Assembly (NCBI RefSeq): GCF_020164595.1
Contig: NZ_JAIQZE010000004.1
Coordinates: 165,232-229,231 of the forward strand
Origin: Psychroflexus longus
GTDB lineage: Bacteria > Bacteroidota > Bacteroidia > Flavobacteriales > Flavobacteriaceae
Reading direction: 5' to 3'
Length of the DNA: 64,000 nucleotides
The stretch's first letter is position 1. Each line of letters begins with the position of its first letter. Below, piece by piece: positions 42,714 through 51,541 of this stretch. The notes below the pieces were generated by a model that saw only the letters and a list, made by a program, of their open reading frames with translations, was not told the DNA's origin and ran no database searches. Made by a program: the position numbers and the translations under genes.

Positions 42714-45014
42714 TTAAACAGCTCTATATTTGTTTTTTTGTAATTTATAGTAAGCCCCTAATAATGTTTTCATATCACCAAAAGCGGTTTTAGCGTCTTT
42801 TGAAGTTCCTAGTTTTAATTTCACCAAATCGCCTAATTTATCACGTTGTAATTCTTCAATGCCATGTTCTTCATAATGCTTTAAAATAAACTCTAAAAAG
42901 TCTTTTGCCTTCAGATTTTCATAAACATCAAAAAATTGAACATCATCTTTTACAAATTTCACGCCTTGTTTACGGGTCATCAGATCTGAAGAAAATGAAA
43001 TATGTGAGAGAACATCAAAAATATCGCATTCTGGTGTTGCGATCATGTTTCGTAAGTCATTGAGTTGTTCGTTGTCAAAACCCAATTCGCCAAGTTTTTC
43101 TAATAAATCGCTTCGAGTATCCGGATTAGACCATATTTCTCTCAATTGCTCTTCATCTTTATAAATGGCTGGTAATTCTCCAATCAGCTTTTCTAAAAAC
43201 TCACGTACAGTTAAGGGTTTTCCATTTTCATCTATGTACCTTGTGTCAACATCAGTTACCTTCAATTGCCTTCCGTTGGAAAGTTCAACAATCAATTTTT
43301 CTTTACGCTCATAAGGTTCTCCAGGCTCTTTTACTTTAGGTTTTCTTGGAGGTTGTGGATCTTTACCACCACCCTCATCTTTAGGATCTTCTGGTTCTCC
43401 ATCCCATTCTGCGTCATAAAATAAATTGGTAGCCCCCACAAAATCGATAATGGTAAAAAAGTCCTTACCATCAAACACACGGGTACCCCGACCAATAATT
43501 TGCTTAAACTCCACCATTGATCCAATGGGTGATGTTAAAACAATATTGCGCACATTTCTGGCATCAACTCCAGTGGTCAACATTTTTGAAGAGGTTAAAA
43601 TTACTGGAATATCTTTATCGTTGTCTTGAAAAGCTTCCAGTAATTCTCTTCCGTGTTTCCCTTCATCGCTAGTTACACGTACACAGTAATTAATATCTGA
43701 AACGGTTTTATACTGATTGATATAATCTCTTAAATCTAAGGCATGATCCTGATTGCTACAAAATACAATCGTTTTATCCATTTTGCCTATTTGGGCTAAA
43801 ATGGTTTTGGCAACAAGTTCCGTTCGCTGCTTAACAGTAATACTTCTGTTGAAATCGTTAATCTCATATCGGTCTTTGGTCACTTCACCTTGAATAACTT
43901 TGCTATCGTTAGTGTGTATATATTCGTCAATATTTGTTTTGACGCGCTTTACTTTGTAAGGCGTTAAGAATCCATCCTGGATACCTTCTTTTAAAGAATA
44001 TTCGTAAATAGGTTGTCCAAAATATTTATAGGTATCAACATTATCATCACGTTTTGGAGTTGCTGTTAAGCCTAAGTGAACTGCAGAGCTAAAATGGTCC
44101 AAAATAGCTCTCCAGGACCCCTCTTCATTAGCGCTACCCCTATGGCATTCGTCAATGACTACCAAATCGAAAAAGTCTTTAGGATATTCCTGGTAATAAC
44201 CTCCAATATCTTCACGTTCTGCAATGGCCTGATAAATGGCGAAAAAGATAAAAGCATTGGTCGGAACCACGCCATTTCGTTTACGGACTTCTTCACCATC
44301 TATTTTGATGACGTCATTTTCGTAAGGATTAAAGGTGTTGATCGCTTGATCTGCCAATACATTTCTATCAGCTAGAAATAGAATGCGAGGTCTTCTATTT
44401 TCACTTTCAATATTCCATTTCGCTTGCAATAGCTTATGTACGATCTGAAATGAAATAAATGTTTTTCCAGTGCCTGTTGCTAGAGTTAGTAGTATGCGTT
44501 TGTTACCATCAGCAATACTTTCCATCGTTTTATTAACAGCTATTTCCTGGTAATAACGAGGTTTGAAATTACCCGTAAGTAAAAACGGAATGTTATGTAA
44601 TTGCTCTTTTAATTTGTTTTTAGAACCAAAAAGTCGATGATATAGATCTTGTGGAGTAGGGAAGTCCTTAATATAATCTCCTTTCCCTGTTCTTCTATCA
44701 AACTCATAAATCTTTTTACCGTTGGTAGCATACACAAAATTAATTCTCAATTTCTCTGCATAGTCCAAAGCTTGTTGTAAGCCCTTTGTTGGATGATCAC
44801 TTAATTTTTTAGCTTCAACTATAGCTAGATTGGTATTGTTATATTTTAATAGATAATCTAGGAACAAACGCTTTCCGCGTTTGTCTCCCAATAGTTTTCT
44901 ACCATCTGTAAAATAATACTCTCTAACGATGTGAACCGGATCCCATTCACTCTCACTTAATTTTGGGTCAATAAAATTCGCTCTCGTATCCGATTCAGAT
45001 ATATTTTTTGTCAT
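42714..45014 (-). CDS. hsdR: Type I restriction endonuclease subunit (EcoEI-like)
   Basis: A 766-residue motor/nuclease subunit. The N-terminal HsdR nuclease domain (about 10-115) has the Asp in LFLDYLLKY and E-x-K in IVEAKK. Two SF2 helicase domains follow (about 150-530): Walker A ATGTGKTFIS (about 180), DECH box VVIDECHRGS, TATPKRDD, and later IVFCSNQDHA, LTSSKMLTTGVDARNV and IGRGTRV. The C-terminal region (about 600-766) matches the EcoEI-type R C-terminal domain that contacts HsdM. It is shorter than EcoR124 R (over 1000 residues), as expected for the EcoEI-type group. First gene of the operon. Confidence 0.9.
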   Translation of the reverse strand: MTKNISESDTRANFIDPKLSESEWDPVHIVREYYFTDGRKLLGDKRGKRLFLDYLLKYNNTNLAIVEAKKLSDHPTKGLQQALDYAEKLRINFVYATNGKKIYEFDRRTGKGDYIKDFPTPQDLYHRLFGSKNKLKEQLHNIPFLLTGNFKPRYYQEIAVNKTMESIADGNKRILLTLATGTGKTFISFQIVHKLLQAKWNIESENRRPRILFLADRNVLADQAINTFNPYENDVIKIDGEEVRKRNGVVPTNAFIFFAIYQAIAEREDIGGYYQEYPKDFFDLVVIDECHRGSANEEGSWRAILDHFSSAVHLGLTATPKRDDNVDTYKYFGQPIYEYSLKEGIQDGFLTPYKVKRVKTNIDEYIHTNDSKVIQGEVTKDRYEINDFNRSITVKQRTELVAKTILAQIGKMDKTIVFCSNQDHALDLRDYINQYKTVSDINYCVRVTSDEGKHGRELLEAFQDNDKDIPVILTSSKMLTTGVDARNVRNIVLTSPIGSMVEFKQIIGRGTRVFDGKDFFTIIDFVGATNLFYDAEWDGEPEDPKDEGGGKDPQPPRKPKVKEPGEPYERKEKLIVELSNGRQLKVTDVDTRYIDENGKPLTVREFLEKLIGELPAIYKDEEQLREIWSNPDTRSDLLEKLGELGFDNEQLNDLRNMIATPECDIFDVLSHISFSSDLMTRKQGVKFVKDDVQFFDVYENLKAKDFLEFILKHYEEHGIEELQRDKLGDLVKLKLGTSKDAKTAFGDMKTLLGAYYKLQKNKYRAV

Positions 45015-45644
45015 AACGCTGATTATTTTAGATAGTCACCAGTCATTACTTCCATGATTCCTGAAACCTTACAAAAACCTTTGATATTGAATTGAGCTTT
45101 ACTTTTAAGAAAGGTGATTTTTAGAGAGTGATTTTTCGTAATCATAGATTATAGGATGATAGTTTAAGAAGTTACTTAATAAATTAGATTAGTTACAGTA
45201 TTATTGACCTCGAATATAAGAACAACATATAAAATATTAACACCTGTATAAGAATAAATGAGTAAAAATTGTCAAATCAACGGCTTCAACAGTTAAACCA
45301 ACGGTTATTAATGAGATCTGTTGGCTTGAACCGTTGATATCTCAATACCTTACATTCCTATTCATATGATATGTGAATTGAGCACTTAGATAACAAAAAT
45401 GTGTACATAAAGATAAGTGTAACAGATGAAACAGTCGTTTTAAGTTGAGCAATAGGGATTTTGTAGAGTTGTGGTTTACGTTCTATACTTAAATGTCTGT
45501 TTTTAAGAAAAAACTTTATAGGGCATAGCAACACTGAATTACAAAAGGTATCACAAAGCTTTCCTAAGAAAACTAAAAAACGATTTTACGTTTAAGGGAA
45601 TACTCTTATATTAAGGGTTATAACAAATTTAAAAACAATTGATT
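45015..45644. other. Intergenic region, mostly featureless
   Basis: About 630 bases between the divergent hsdR and small-membrane-protein genes. The only structure that stands out is the long imperfect inverted repeat at 45276-45339. The hsdR promoter should lie near 45020-45200. No gene or RNA gene can be supported. Confidence 0.45.
45276..45339. repeat. Imperfect inverted repeat in the hsdR upstream region
   Basis: Outer arms ATCAACGGCTTCAA (from 45276) and TTGAACCGTTGAT (45326-45338) are complementary apart from one extra base. Inner CCAAC and GTTGG also pair around an AT-rich loop. There is no U-tract, so it is not a classical terminator. It could be a cruciform, a recombination site or a protein-binding region. 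Confidence 0.55.
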
Positions 45645-45851
45645 ATGGAATTTAACGATAAGATTAAAGAAGAATTAGAAGGAAGAATTAAAGGACTGGA
45701 AGATCTCATTGCAAAAAAGGGGATAGGCTCAAAACAACTGAATAAAGCTAAAAAAGTACAGCGTGATGGTAACATTGCTTTATTTGTAGGGGGCTTAATC
45801 ACCGCTGCAGGAATTGCTTTTTGGGCCATGAACCGAAACAATGACGATTAA
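45645..45851 (+). CDS. Small tail-anchored protein (68 aa)
   Basis: A charged helical N-terminal half (FNDKIKEELEGRIKGLEDLI, then KKGIGSKQLNKAKKVQRD) followed by one hydrophobic helix (about residues 43-60, IALFVGGLITAAGIAFWAM) and a short polar end (NRNNDD). The ATG at 45645 is used rather than the upstream TTG. It is likely tail-anchored in the inner membrane with a cytosolic coiled coil. A strong terminator follows. No family is recognised. Confidence 0.65.
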   Translation: MEFNDKIKEELEGRIKGLEDLIAKKGIGSKQLNKAKKVQRDGNIALFVGGLITAAGIAFWAMNRNNDD

Positions 45852-45908
45852 TTTAGGATAACATCTAATCCGGTTGCAAACGCATTGTAGCTTTTGAAAT
45901 GTTTTTTA

Positions 45909-45941
45909 TAAAAGTCCATTAGTTCACTAGTGGACTTTTAA
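45909..45941 (+). terminator. Intrinsic terminator
   Basis: Arms AAAAGTCCA and TGGACTTTT with a 12-base loop that can pair further (TTAG/CTAG). A- and T-runs flank both sides, so it can act on both strands. It separates the small membrane protein gene from the SRAP gene. Confidence 0.85.
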
Positions 45942-45965
45942 TTATTTGCTTTTAAACTATAACTC

Positions 45966-46694
45966 ATGTGCGCCCATACCTCTCAAATCCAAAAAGTTTC
46001 AACACTCGAAGAGCAGTATCAAGTCAAACTCAGCGATGAAACTCAGCGAGAGCTTTTCGATCAGCCAAGTTACCATAGCATTGGTTTTACTCATGCACAG
46101 ATGCTGATAATCCCGCAGGAAAAGCCCAGTGTTTTAGCGGCGGCTACCTGGGGTATAGCACCAGAAAGTAAATCTGTCGAGGAGTTGAAGGACTATTACA
46201 AAGAAGCCAGAAAGTTTGGTGGGGGCATCAATGCGAGATCTGAAAAGGCTTTTGATCATTTTCTGTACAGACAATCCATTTATACCAAACGCTGTATAAT
46301 CCCGGTGTCCGCTTTTTTTGAACCTCATGATCACGAGGGTAATAAATACCCGTTTGTATTTAAACCTAAAAACAAAGCGTTTTTGTCTCTGGCAGGCATT
46401 TACACGCGTATTGACAACAAAGTCACTTTTGCTATTCTTACCAAAGAAGCCTCGCCCTTATTTGCCAAAATCCATAACAAAAAGAACCGGCAACCTGTGA
46501 TGCTTTCTTCAGATCAGGAAAAGGACTGGCTGAAGGACGATTTAGAGGAAGAGGACATCAAAGCTATTTTCAATCAGGATTTCGATGAAGATCAGCTGGA
46601 GTATTATCCTGTCAGTAAAGATCTGTTTCATCCTCAGGAAAACTCTAATGTGGATAGCATTTTAGACAAAGTAGAGTATGAGGAACTGGGATAA
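45966..46694 (+). CDS. yedK: SRAP protein (YedK/HMCES family), abasic-site DNA crosslinker
   Basis: A 242-residue SOS-response-associated peptidase family protein. The catalytic Cys is residue 2 after Met removal (MCAHTSQ). Family motifs are present: AATWGIAP, INARSEKAFDHFLY (conserved N-A-R-x-E), RCIIPVSAFFEP (Glu of the active site) and AILTKEAS followed by KIHNKKNRQPVML, although the usual H-x-R-M-P reads N-R-Q-P. The protein forms a thiazolidine crosslink with abasic sites in single-stranded DNA. No LexA-type box is obvious upstream. Monocistronic. Confidence 0.9.
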   Translation: MCAHTSQIQKVSTLEEQYQVKLSDETQRELFDQPSYHSIGFTHAQMLIIPQEKPSVLAAATWGIAPESKSVEELKDYYKEARKFGGGINARSEKAFDHFLYRQSIYTKRCIIPVSAFFEPHDHEGNKYPFVFKPKNKAFLSLAGIYTRIDNKVTFAILTKEASPLFAKIHNKKNRQPVMLSSDQEKDWLKDDLEEEDIKAIFNQDFDEDQLEYYPVSKDLFHPQENSNVDSILDKVEYEELG

Positions 46695-46766
46695 TGAACT
46701 ATTGCTATTCTAGACCTTCAATACAATTGATTTTATAGTTGATTATTTTCTTTAACCCTAAAAAGC

Positions 46767-47030
46767 TTAGCTTATTGGGGAGGTAGTTGTCCAGTTGGTG
46801 CCAAACTCAAACTCCATGACTATTCCCGTTACTACTCCAATACCAAAAGTAATTGCAAAAATTTTAGTCCAAAATTTTGCTAAAACTTCATATTCTTTCT
46901 TTTTCGTCCGTATATAGATACTTTCAAATACAACCATTATAAGACCAATTCCGATACTCAGAGGTGGATAGATATAATGAAATGCAATTGTGAAAGCAAA
47001 CTGGATACGAGATAGAATTTCTACATCCAT
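46767..47030 (-). pseudogene. cydA: Truncated cytochrome bd oxidase subunit I (cydA) 5' fragment
   Basis: The product matches the first about 80 residues of CydA: MDVEILSRIQFAFTIAFHYI (with the haem-ligand His at 18), PPLSIGIGL, FWTKIFAITFGIGVVTGI and EFEFGTNW. It then diverges (TTTSPIS) and stops at 87 residues instead of about 440. The haem b558 ligands, Q-loop and further helices are missing, and no continuation or cydB is nearby. It is a relic left by deletion. A perfect palindrome at 47073-47086 remains in its promoter region. Confidence 0.85.
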
Positions 47031-47072
47031 AGTTTTTGTTTACAAAATAGAGATTTGTACTAAAAACCAGAC

Positions 47073-47086
47073 GTAACCTGAGTTAC
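47073..47086. promoter_or_regulatory. Palindromic operator candidate upstream of the cydA relic
   Basis: GTAAC-CTGA-GTTAC, a perfect 5+4+5 inverted repeat located 43 bases upstream of the cydA start. The geometry (two half-sites, 4-base spacer) is that of Crp/Fnr-family sites, though the half-site differs from TTGAT. It may be an old redox operator that outlived its gene. Confidence 0.45.
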
Positions 47087-47158
47087 TTAAATACAGGTTT
47101 TACCCTTATTTAACCATTGTGTGACCTCTATTTAACGTGAATTCAAATCAGTAGCTTC

Positions 47159-48280
47159 TTAATTCTTTTTCTGATAACTCCAGACCGCTAAAAAGTTCAT
47201 GACCAAAGCATAAATAAAGGTCTTCATAAAAATAACTCCTGTGTCCTGAAACGTAGAGCCTTTAAGCATGATCATTCGCATCATCTCTACGAAATAAGCT
47301 ACAGGGTTGAGTTGCGTGAAGTTTTGCGCCCAAATCGGCATACTTTCAATAGGTGTAAACAAGCCACTCATTAAAATGAAGATTACTACAAAAAACCAGG
47401 CGATAAACATCGCTTGTTGTTGAGTGTCTGTGAAGTTGGAGATAAGCAGACCCATACCTAAAATCAATAATAAATAAAGGCTGGTATAGGCATAAATCAA
47501 CATATTACTCCCTAGCATCGGAGTATTAAATATCAGCTTAGCTATGAGCAATCCAATACTTAACAACATTAATCCAATCACCCAAAACGGAAATAGTTTG
47601 CCGACAATAAACTGCCATTTTTTTATTGGTGTGACATTAATTTGTTCTAATGTACCTATTTCTTTTTCCCGTACAATATTCATACTAGAGAGAAACAAAG
47701 TCAACATGGTGATGATGAGAACCAAAATTCCAGGAACCATCAACGTCTTATAATTCAAATTTTGATTGTACCAAAATGAAGTCACACTCTCTATGCTTGA
47801 ATAGTTCAGACTTTGTTGAGCTGGGTTGTAGCTTTCTAATCGAATATGCTTATTAAAATTTGAAATGATTTGTTGAATATATACGTTTTGAACTCCGGCT
47901 GATGCACCATCAATGGCATTAACACGTACGGCTACTTTAGGATAATTTGCCTGAATGATATTTTTTTCAAAATCTTGTGGGATTTCGATTACTAATTCAA
48001 TTTTATCTTTCAAAATAGCCTCTTCAGCTTGGGCTGCAGATTCATAATAAATAGGATTTTCAAAATAAGAAGAGCCTTTTATATTCTCTATCAATTTTCT
48101 TGAAGAGATACTATGATCATAATCCACATAGCCTATTTGAATGTCTTTCACTTCATAAGTCGCTGCATTAGACAAAATAACAAGTTGAAGCAATGGCAGC
48201 ACAAAAATGATAGGAATCATGGCTTTATTCCTAAAGATTTGTTTGAACTCTTTTCGTATAATGATGTAAACCGTTTTCAT
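47159..48280 (-). CDS. ABC-2 type permease, second of the pair
   Basis: A 373-residue permease like E. coli YbhR/YbhS. One N-terminal helix (about 22-40, MIPIIFVLPLLQLVILSNA) is followed by a large periplasmic domain (about 45-170) and five helices (about 180-365), with the conserved REKEIGTLEQINVTP loop. It lies 23 bases after the other permease. With the two ATPases it should form an exporter that works with the HlyD-like adaptor and TolC-like channel encoded upstream. Last gene of the operon. Confidence 0.85.
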   Translation of the reverse strand: MKTVYIIIRKEFKQIFRNKAMIPIIFVLPLLQLVILSNAATYEVKDIQIGYVDYDHSISSRKLIENIKGSSYFENPIYYESAAQAEEAILKDKIELVIEIPQDFEKNIIQANYPKVAVRVNAIDGASAGVQNVYIQQIISNFNKHIRLESYNPAQQSLNYSSIESVTSFWYNQNLNYKTLMVPGILVLIITMLTLFLSSMNIVREKEIGTLEQINVTPIKKWQFIVGKLFPFWVIGLMLLSIGLLIAKLIFNTPMLGSNMLIYAYTSLYLLLILGMGLLISNFTDTQQQAMFIAWFFVVIFILMSGLFTPIESMPIWAQNFTQLNPVAYFVEMMRMIMLKGSTFQDTGVIFMKTFIYALVMNFLAVWSYQKKN

Positions 48281-48303
48281 TTGCTTGTATTAAATAAATG
48301 GGA

Positions 48304-49410
48304 TTAGGCTAATCTGATTTTGTATTTTTTGATACTGAGACCCAATAAAAAAATCGTCATTACCACTAAAATGAGCGTTTCTTTCCAGAAAAAACTAAAA
48401 CCAACTCCTTTCAGCATAATTGATTTAATGATGATGATAAACCATTTGGCAGGAATAATATGACTGATTAGTTGCAAAGGGTACGGCATACTTTCTATAG
48501 GAAAAATAAACCCAGATAATAAGATAGTAGGAAGCATTAAGCCCATCAATGAAATCATCATAGCGGTTTGCTGAGTTGAGGATAAGGTAGAAATCAAAAT
48601 CCCTAAACTCAACGAAGTAACGATAAACAGAAGACTCTCGATAGATAGCCAGAATAAACTTCCCATTATCGGCATCTGAAATACAAATACGCTTAAGAGT
48701 ACAATAACAATAGCATTAATAAGAGATAAAAAAATGTAGGGCACCACTTTACCTGCAATTACTGTACTTGGTTTTAAAGGAGAAACCAGCAAAATTTCCA
48801 TCGTACCTACTTCCTTTTCTCGCGTAATTGATATGGAAGTCATCATTGCAGAAACCAGCATTAAGATGACGGTCATAACTCCTGGCACAAACATGTAAAC
48901 ACTTTCAAGGGCTGGATTAAAGAACATTCTGCTTTCAGATTGCACAAGTTGTGGTGGTGGGTCCTGCTGCAAATTCACCATTTGATATTTTACGACTATT
49001 GAATTGATGTAGTTGGTTATCGTGTTGGCTACATTGGGGTTGGTAGCATCGGTGATGATTTGCAATTTACTGGTTTTCGGACGTTGCAGATTTCTGGCAA
49101 AATCCTGGTCAAAAGTCACTACCGCTTTTACTTTACCCTTTTGGAATGCGGTTTCAATTTCTTTTTCACTTTGCAGATAATCGAGTACATTGAAATATTT
49201 AGAGGCCTTTAGATTGACTATAATTTCTTTTGAATTTTTATCATCAGCTTTATCAAGAATAGCGATATCAACGTTGTTGATTTCATTGGAAATCGCAAAA
49301 CCAAACAGCAAAATCTGAGCGACAGGCATACCGAATAGGATAAAAAGAGAGCGCTTATCCCTGAAAATATGGTAAAACTCTTTTTTTACAAATCCTATAA
49401 ACTTCTTCAT
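48304..49410 (-). CDS. ABC-2 type permease, first of the pair
   Basis: A 368-residue paralogue of the following permease with the same topology: N-terminal helix (about 23-42), periplasmic domain, then five helices with SITREKEVGTMEILLVSPLK in the cytosolic loop and FIFPIESMPYPLQLISHIIP near the fifth helix. The ATG overlaps the end of the ATPase gene by 4 bases. Two related permeases with two related ATPases are typical of the ybhFSR-like efflux family. Confidence 0.85.
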   Translation of the reverse strand: MKKFIGFVKKEFYHIFRDKRSLFILFGMPVAQILLFGFAISNEINNVDIAILDKADDKNSKEIIVNLKASKYFNVLDYLQSEKEIETAFQKGKVKAVVTFDQDFARNLQRPKTSKLQIITDATNPNVANTITNYINSIVVKYQMVNLQQDPPPQLVQSESRMFFNPALESVYMFVPGVMTVILMLVSAMMTSISITREKEVGTMEILLVSPLKPSTVIAGKVVPYIFLSLINAIVIVLLSVFVFQMPIMGSLFWLSIESLLFIVTSLSLGILISTLSSTQQTAMMISLMGLMLPTILLSGFIFPIESMPYPLQLISHIIPAKWFIIIIKSIMLKGVGFSFFWKETLILVVMTIFLLGLSIKKYKIRLA

Positions 49411-50126
49411 CTGGCAAGGTTTAAAAATACTTCGTTCAATGTCTCTGCGCCAAATTCCTTTTTGAGAGCTTTTGGTGTATCCAAGGCCTTAATTTTGCCA
49501 TCTACCATCATAGAAATTCGGTCGCAGTATTCGGCTTCATCCATATAATGCGTGGTCACAAAAATGGTGGTACCCCGATCTGCTGCTTCGTAGATCAATT
49601 CCCAAAACTGGCGTCGAGTGATGGGGTCAACTCCACCTGTAGGCTCGTCCAAAAACACGACTTTGGGTTGATGTAACAAGGCTACCGAAAAAGCTAATTT
49701 TTGTTTCAAACCCAGCGGTAAGTTTTTCACTAACTGCTTAACGTAGTTTTCTAAGCCTAAATTTTCTACAACCTGCTGGTATTTCTGCTGAAGTGTTTTC
49801 GCATTTAGACCATAAATCCCACCAAAAAATTGAATGTTTTCCTTAATGTTTAAATCATCGTACAAAGCAAATTTCTGACTCATGTAGCCGATGTTTTTTT
49901 TGACTAAATCCGCTTGAGTTGAAACTTTATAATTGGCAACCATGGCATCTCCTGCAGTAGGTTTGGAAATACCGATAAGCATTTTCATAGCCGTTGTTTT
50001 TCCTGCACCGTTAGCTCCTAGAAAACCGAAAATCTCACCTTTTTCAACTTCAAAATTTAGCTTATCTACCGCTGTAAAATCACCAAAGGACTTGGTTAGA
50101 TTCGTTGCTTTAATTGTTGTTTCCAT
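49407..50126 (-). CDS. ABC transporter ATPase, second of the pair
   Basis: Start taken at METTIKATNLTKSFGD (ATG at 50126), which avoids a long overlap; an upstream ATG at 50165 adds 13 unrelated residues. Motifs: Walker A GANGAGKTTAMKML, Q-loop MSQKFALYDDL, signature variant LPLGLKQKLAFSVAL (LPLG in place of LSGG), Walker B VVFLDEPTGGVDP and switch His in VTTHYMDE. The altered signature suggests asymmetric ATP sites with the partner ATPase. Coupled to the permease by a 4-base overlap. Confidence 0.85.
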   Translation of the reverse strand: METTIKATNLTKSFGDFTAVDKLNFEVEKGEIFGFLGANGAGKTTAMKMLIGISKPTAGDAMVANYKVSTQADLVKKNIGYMSQKFALYDDLNIKENIQFFGGIYGLNAKTLQQKYQQVVENLGLENYVKQLVKNLPLGLKQKLAFSVALLHQPKVVFLDEPTGGVDPITRRQFWELIYEAADRGTTIFVTTHYMDEAEYCDRISMMVDGKIKALDTPKALKKEFGAETLNEVFLNLAR

Positions 50127-50130
50127 GAGT

Positions 50131-51042
50131 TTAGTTTCTTGAGAGTTCCATAAACACATCTTCAATTTCCGGAGAAATCAACTCTCCTTCAACGTCTTTG
50201 ATTTCTTCATTTTTTAGATGATTTAGAACCTCATTCCAATCAAAATCTTTTCGAGAATCCATATAATGTAAGGACTCCCCAAAAGGATAAATGCTATGCG
50301 TGTGTTGATAACTCCCTAAAACTCGTAAGGCTTTATATATGGACGGAGTTTGAATGTTTAAAACCTGCTTAGCAAAGTTTTTGACAATAGCCGAAGGCGT
50401 ATCAACCTGAAGAATTTCACCCTGATTTATAAAGGCTATGCGATCACACAAAGCAGCTTCATCCATATAGGGGGTCGATACAAATATGGTAATACCCTTT
50501 TTTTGAAGCTTCTTCAACATGCCCCAAAATTCATTTCTGGATACCGGGTCAACGCCAGTGGTAGGTTCGTCCAAAAACAAAACCTTTGGTTTATGAATCA
50601 AGGCGCAACTCAAAGCCAGTTTTTGTTTCATCCCACCCGATAAATCCCCTGCTTTTCGCTTTTTGAAAGGTTCTATCTGTACATAGATATCTTTGATCAA
50701 ATCGTAATTTTCTTCGATGCTGGAGTTAAAAATGGTAGCAAAAAAGTTTAGGTTTTCCTCTACCGTCAAATCCTGATAAAGCGAAAACTTACCTGGCATA
50801 TACCCTATATTTTTTCTCAATTGCTTATAATCTTTAATTACATCAAAACCAGCAACATTTGCCTGCCCTTCGTCCGGTAAAAGTAAACTTGCCAAAATCC
50901 TAAAAAGCGTTGTTTTACCTGCACCGTCCGGACCTATCAAGCCAAAAAGCTCATTTTCCCTGACCTCAAGACTAATGTGTTTTAAAGCTTTTAAGTCCTT
51001 AAAGGATTTTGAAATATCACTGATTTGAAGGCTCACTTGCAT
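50131..51042 (-). CDS. ABC transporter ATPase, first of the pair
   Basis: 303 residues with a full set of motifs: Walker A GPDGAGKTTLFRIL, Q-loop MPGKFSLYQDL, canonical signature LSGGMKQKLALSCAL and Walker B VLFLDEPTTGVDP. The switch position is changed: VSTPYMDEAAL has Pro instead of the usual His. The C-terminal 80 residues form a regulatory extension. With the LPLG variant of its partner, each protein has lost one catalytic element, a pattern of complementary sites. The start overlaps the OsmC gene by 26 bases. Confidence 0.85.
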   Translation of the reverse strand: MQVSLQISDISKSFKDLKALKHISLEVRENELFGLIGPDGAGKTTLFRILASLLLPDEGQANVAGFDVIKDYKQLRKNIGYMPGKFSLYQDLTVEENLNFFATIFNSSIEENYDLIKDIYVQIEPFKKRKAGDLSGGMKQKLALSCALIHKPKVLFLDEPTTGVDPVSRNEFWGMLKKLQKKGITIFVSTPYMDEAALCDRIAFINQGEILQVDTPSAIVKNFAKQVLNIQTPSIYKALRVLGSYQHTHSIYPFGESLHYMDSRKDFDWNEVLNHLKNEEIKDVEGELISPEIEDVFMELSRN

Positions 51043-51499
51043 AAGATTGTATGGTGATGGTTGGATGCATTGTAATTTCTGACTTTACCGAATTGGAAAT
51101 AAGACAAGCTTTCTTTGCTTTCCAAAGAACCTTTTCGGCCTTTTCAACTAAAGCCTCGTCATTAACTACTACTTCTGGATACAATTGAATTTCACTCATC
51201 GCGAAACGCCCATCTATTTTCTTCAAAATTCCTTTCGACTTGCATTTATAACTTACAAACTCAAGCCTGGAATACTCAGAGATAGCTAGAAATGTAGTCA
51301 TCAAGCAACTACTTACGGCAGATGTAAACAGGTGCTCTGGTGTCCAGGTATAGGGAATCCCGCCCGAAAATTGAGTTGGTGGTGCAACCTCTATTTCATT
51401 TGTAATGTTCTCTTCTGTATTCTCTAATTCTGGTGAATACATTTTCCCCCTACGGGTATTCAGCCATTCTATTTCAACATTATATTCGTGTTCAGTCAT
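51017..51499 (-). CDS. OsmC/Ohr-family peroxiredoxin embedded in the efflux operon
   Basis: A 160-residue OsmC-like protein. The two redox Cys are in SAVSSCLMTTFLAIS (about residue 66) and KKACLISNSVKSE (about 130). The start NVEIEWLNTRRGKMYSPEL and FSGGIPYTWTPEHLFTSAVS (an OsmC hallmark) are visible. It would reduce organic hydroperoxides. It lies between the adaptor and ATPase genes and is coupled to the ATPase by overlap. Its presence suggests that the exported compound or its inducer causes oxidative stress, which is inference. Confidence 0.85.
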   Translation of the reverse strand: MTEHEYNVEIEWLNTRRGKMYSPELENTEENITNEIEVAPPTQFSGGIPYTWTPEHLFTSAVSSCLMTTFLAISEYSRLEFVSYKCKSKGILKKIDGRFAMSEIQLYPEVVVNDEALVEKAEKVLWKAKKACLISNSVKSEITMHPTITIQSYASEPSNQ

Positions 51500-51541
51500 T
51501 ATTTATTTATTTTGATTTTTAGATATTTTGTTTTAGTAGTT

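Noticed and set aside
46767..47030. Possibility that the 87-residue CydA-like frame is a real small protein
   Set aside because: It matches the conserved CydA start up to EFEFGTNW and then ends in unrelated residues; the other haem ligands are missing.
50127..50165. Longer start for the second ABC ATPase (prefix MKMCLWNSQETKL)
   Set aside because: The prefix comes from the coding end of the upstream ATPase read in another frame and is unlike ABC proteins; the ATG at 50126 gives the usual start.
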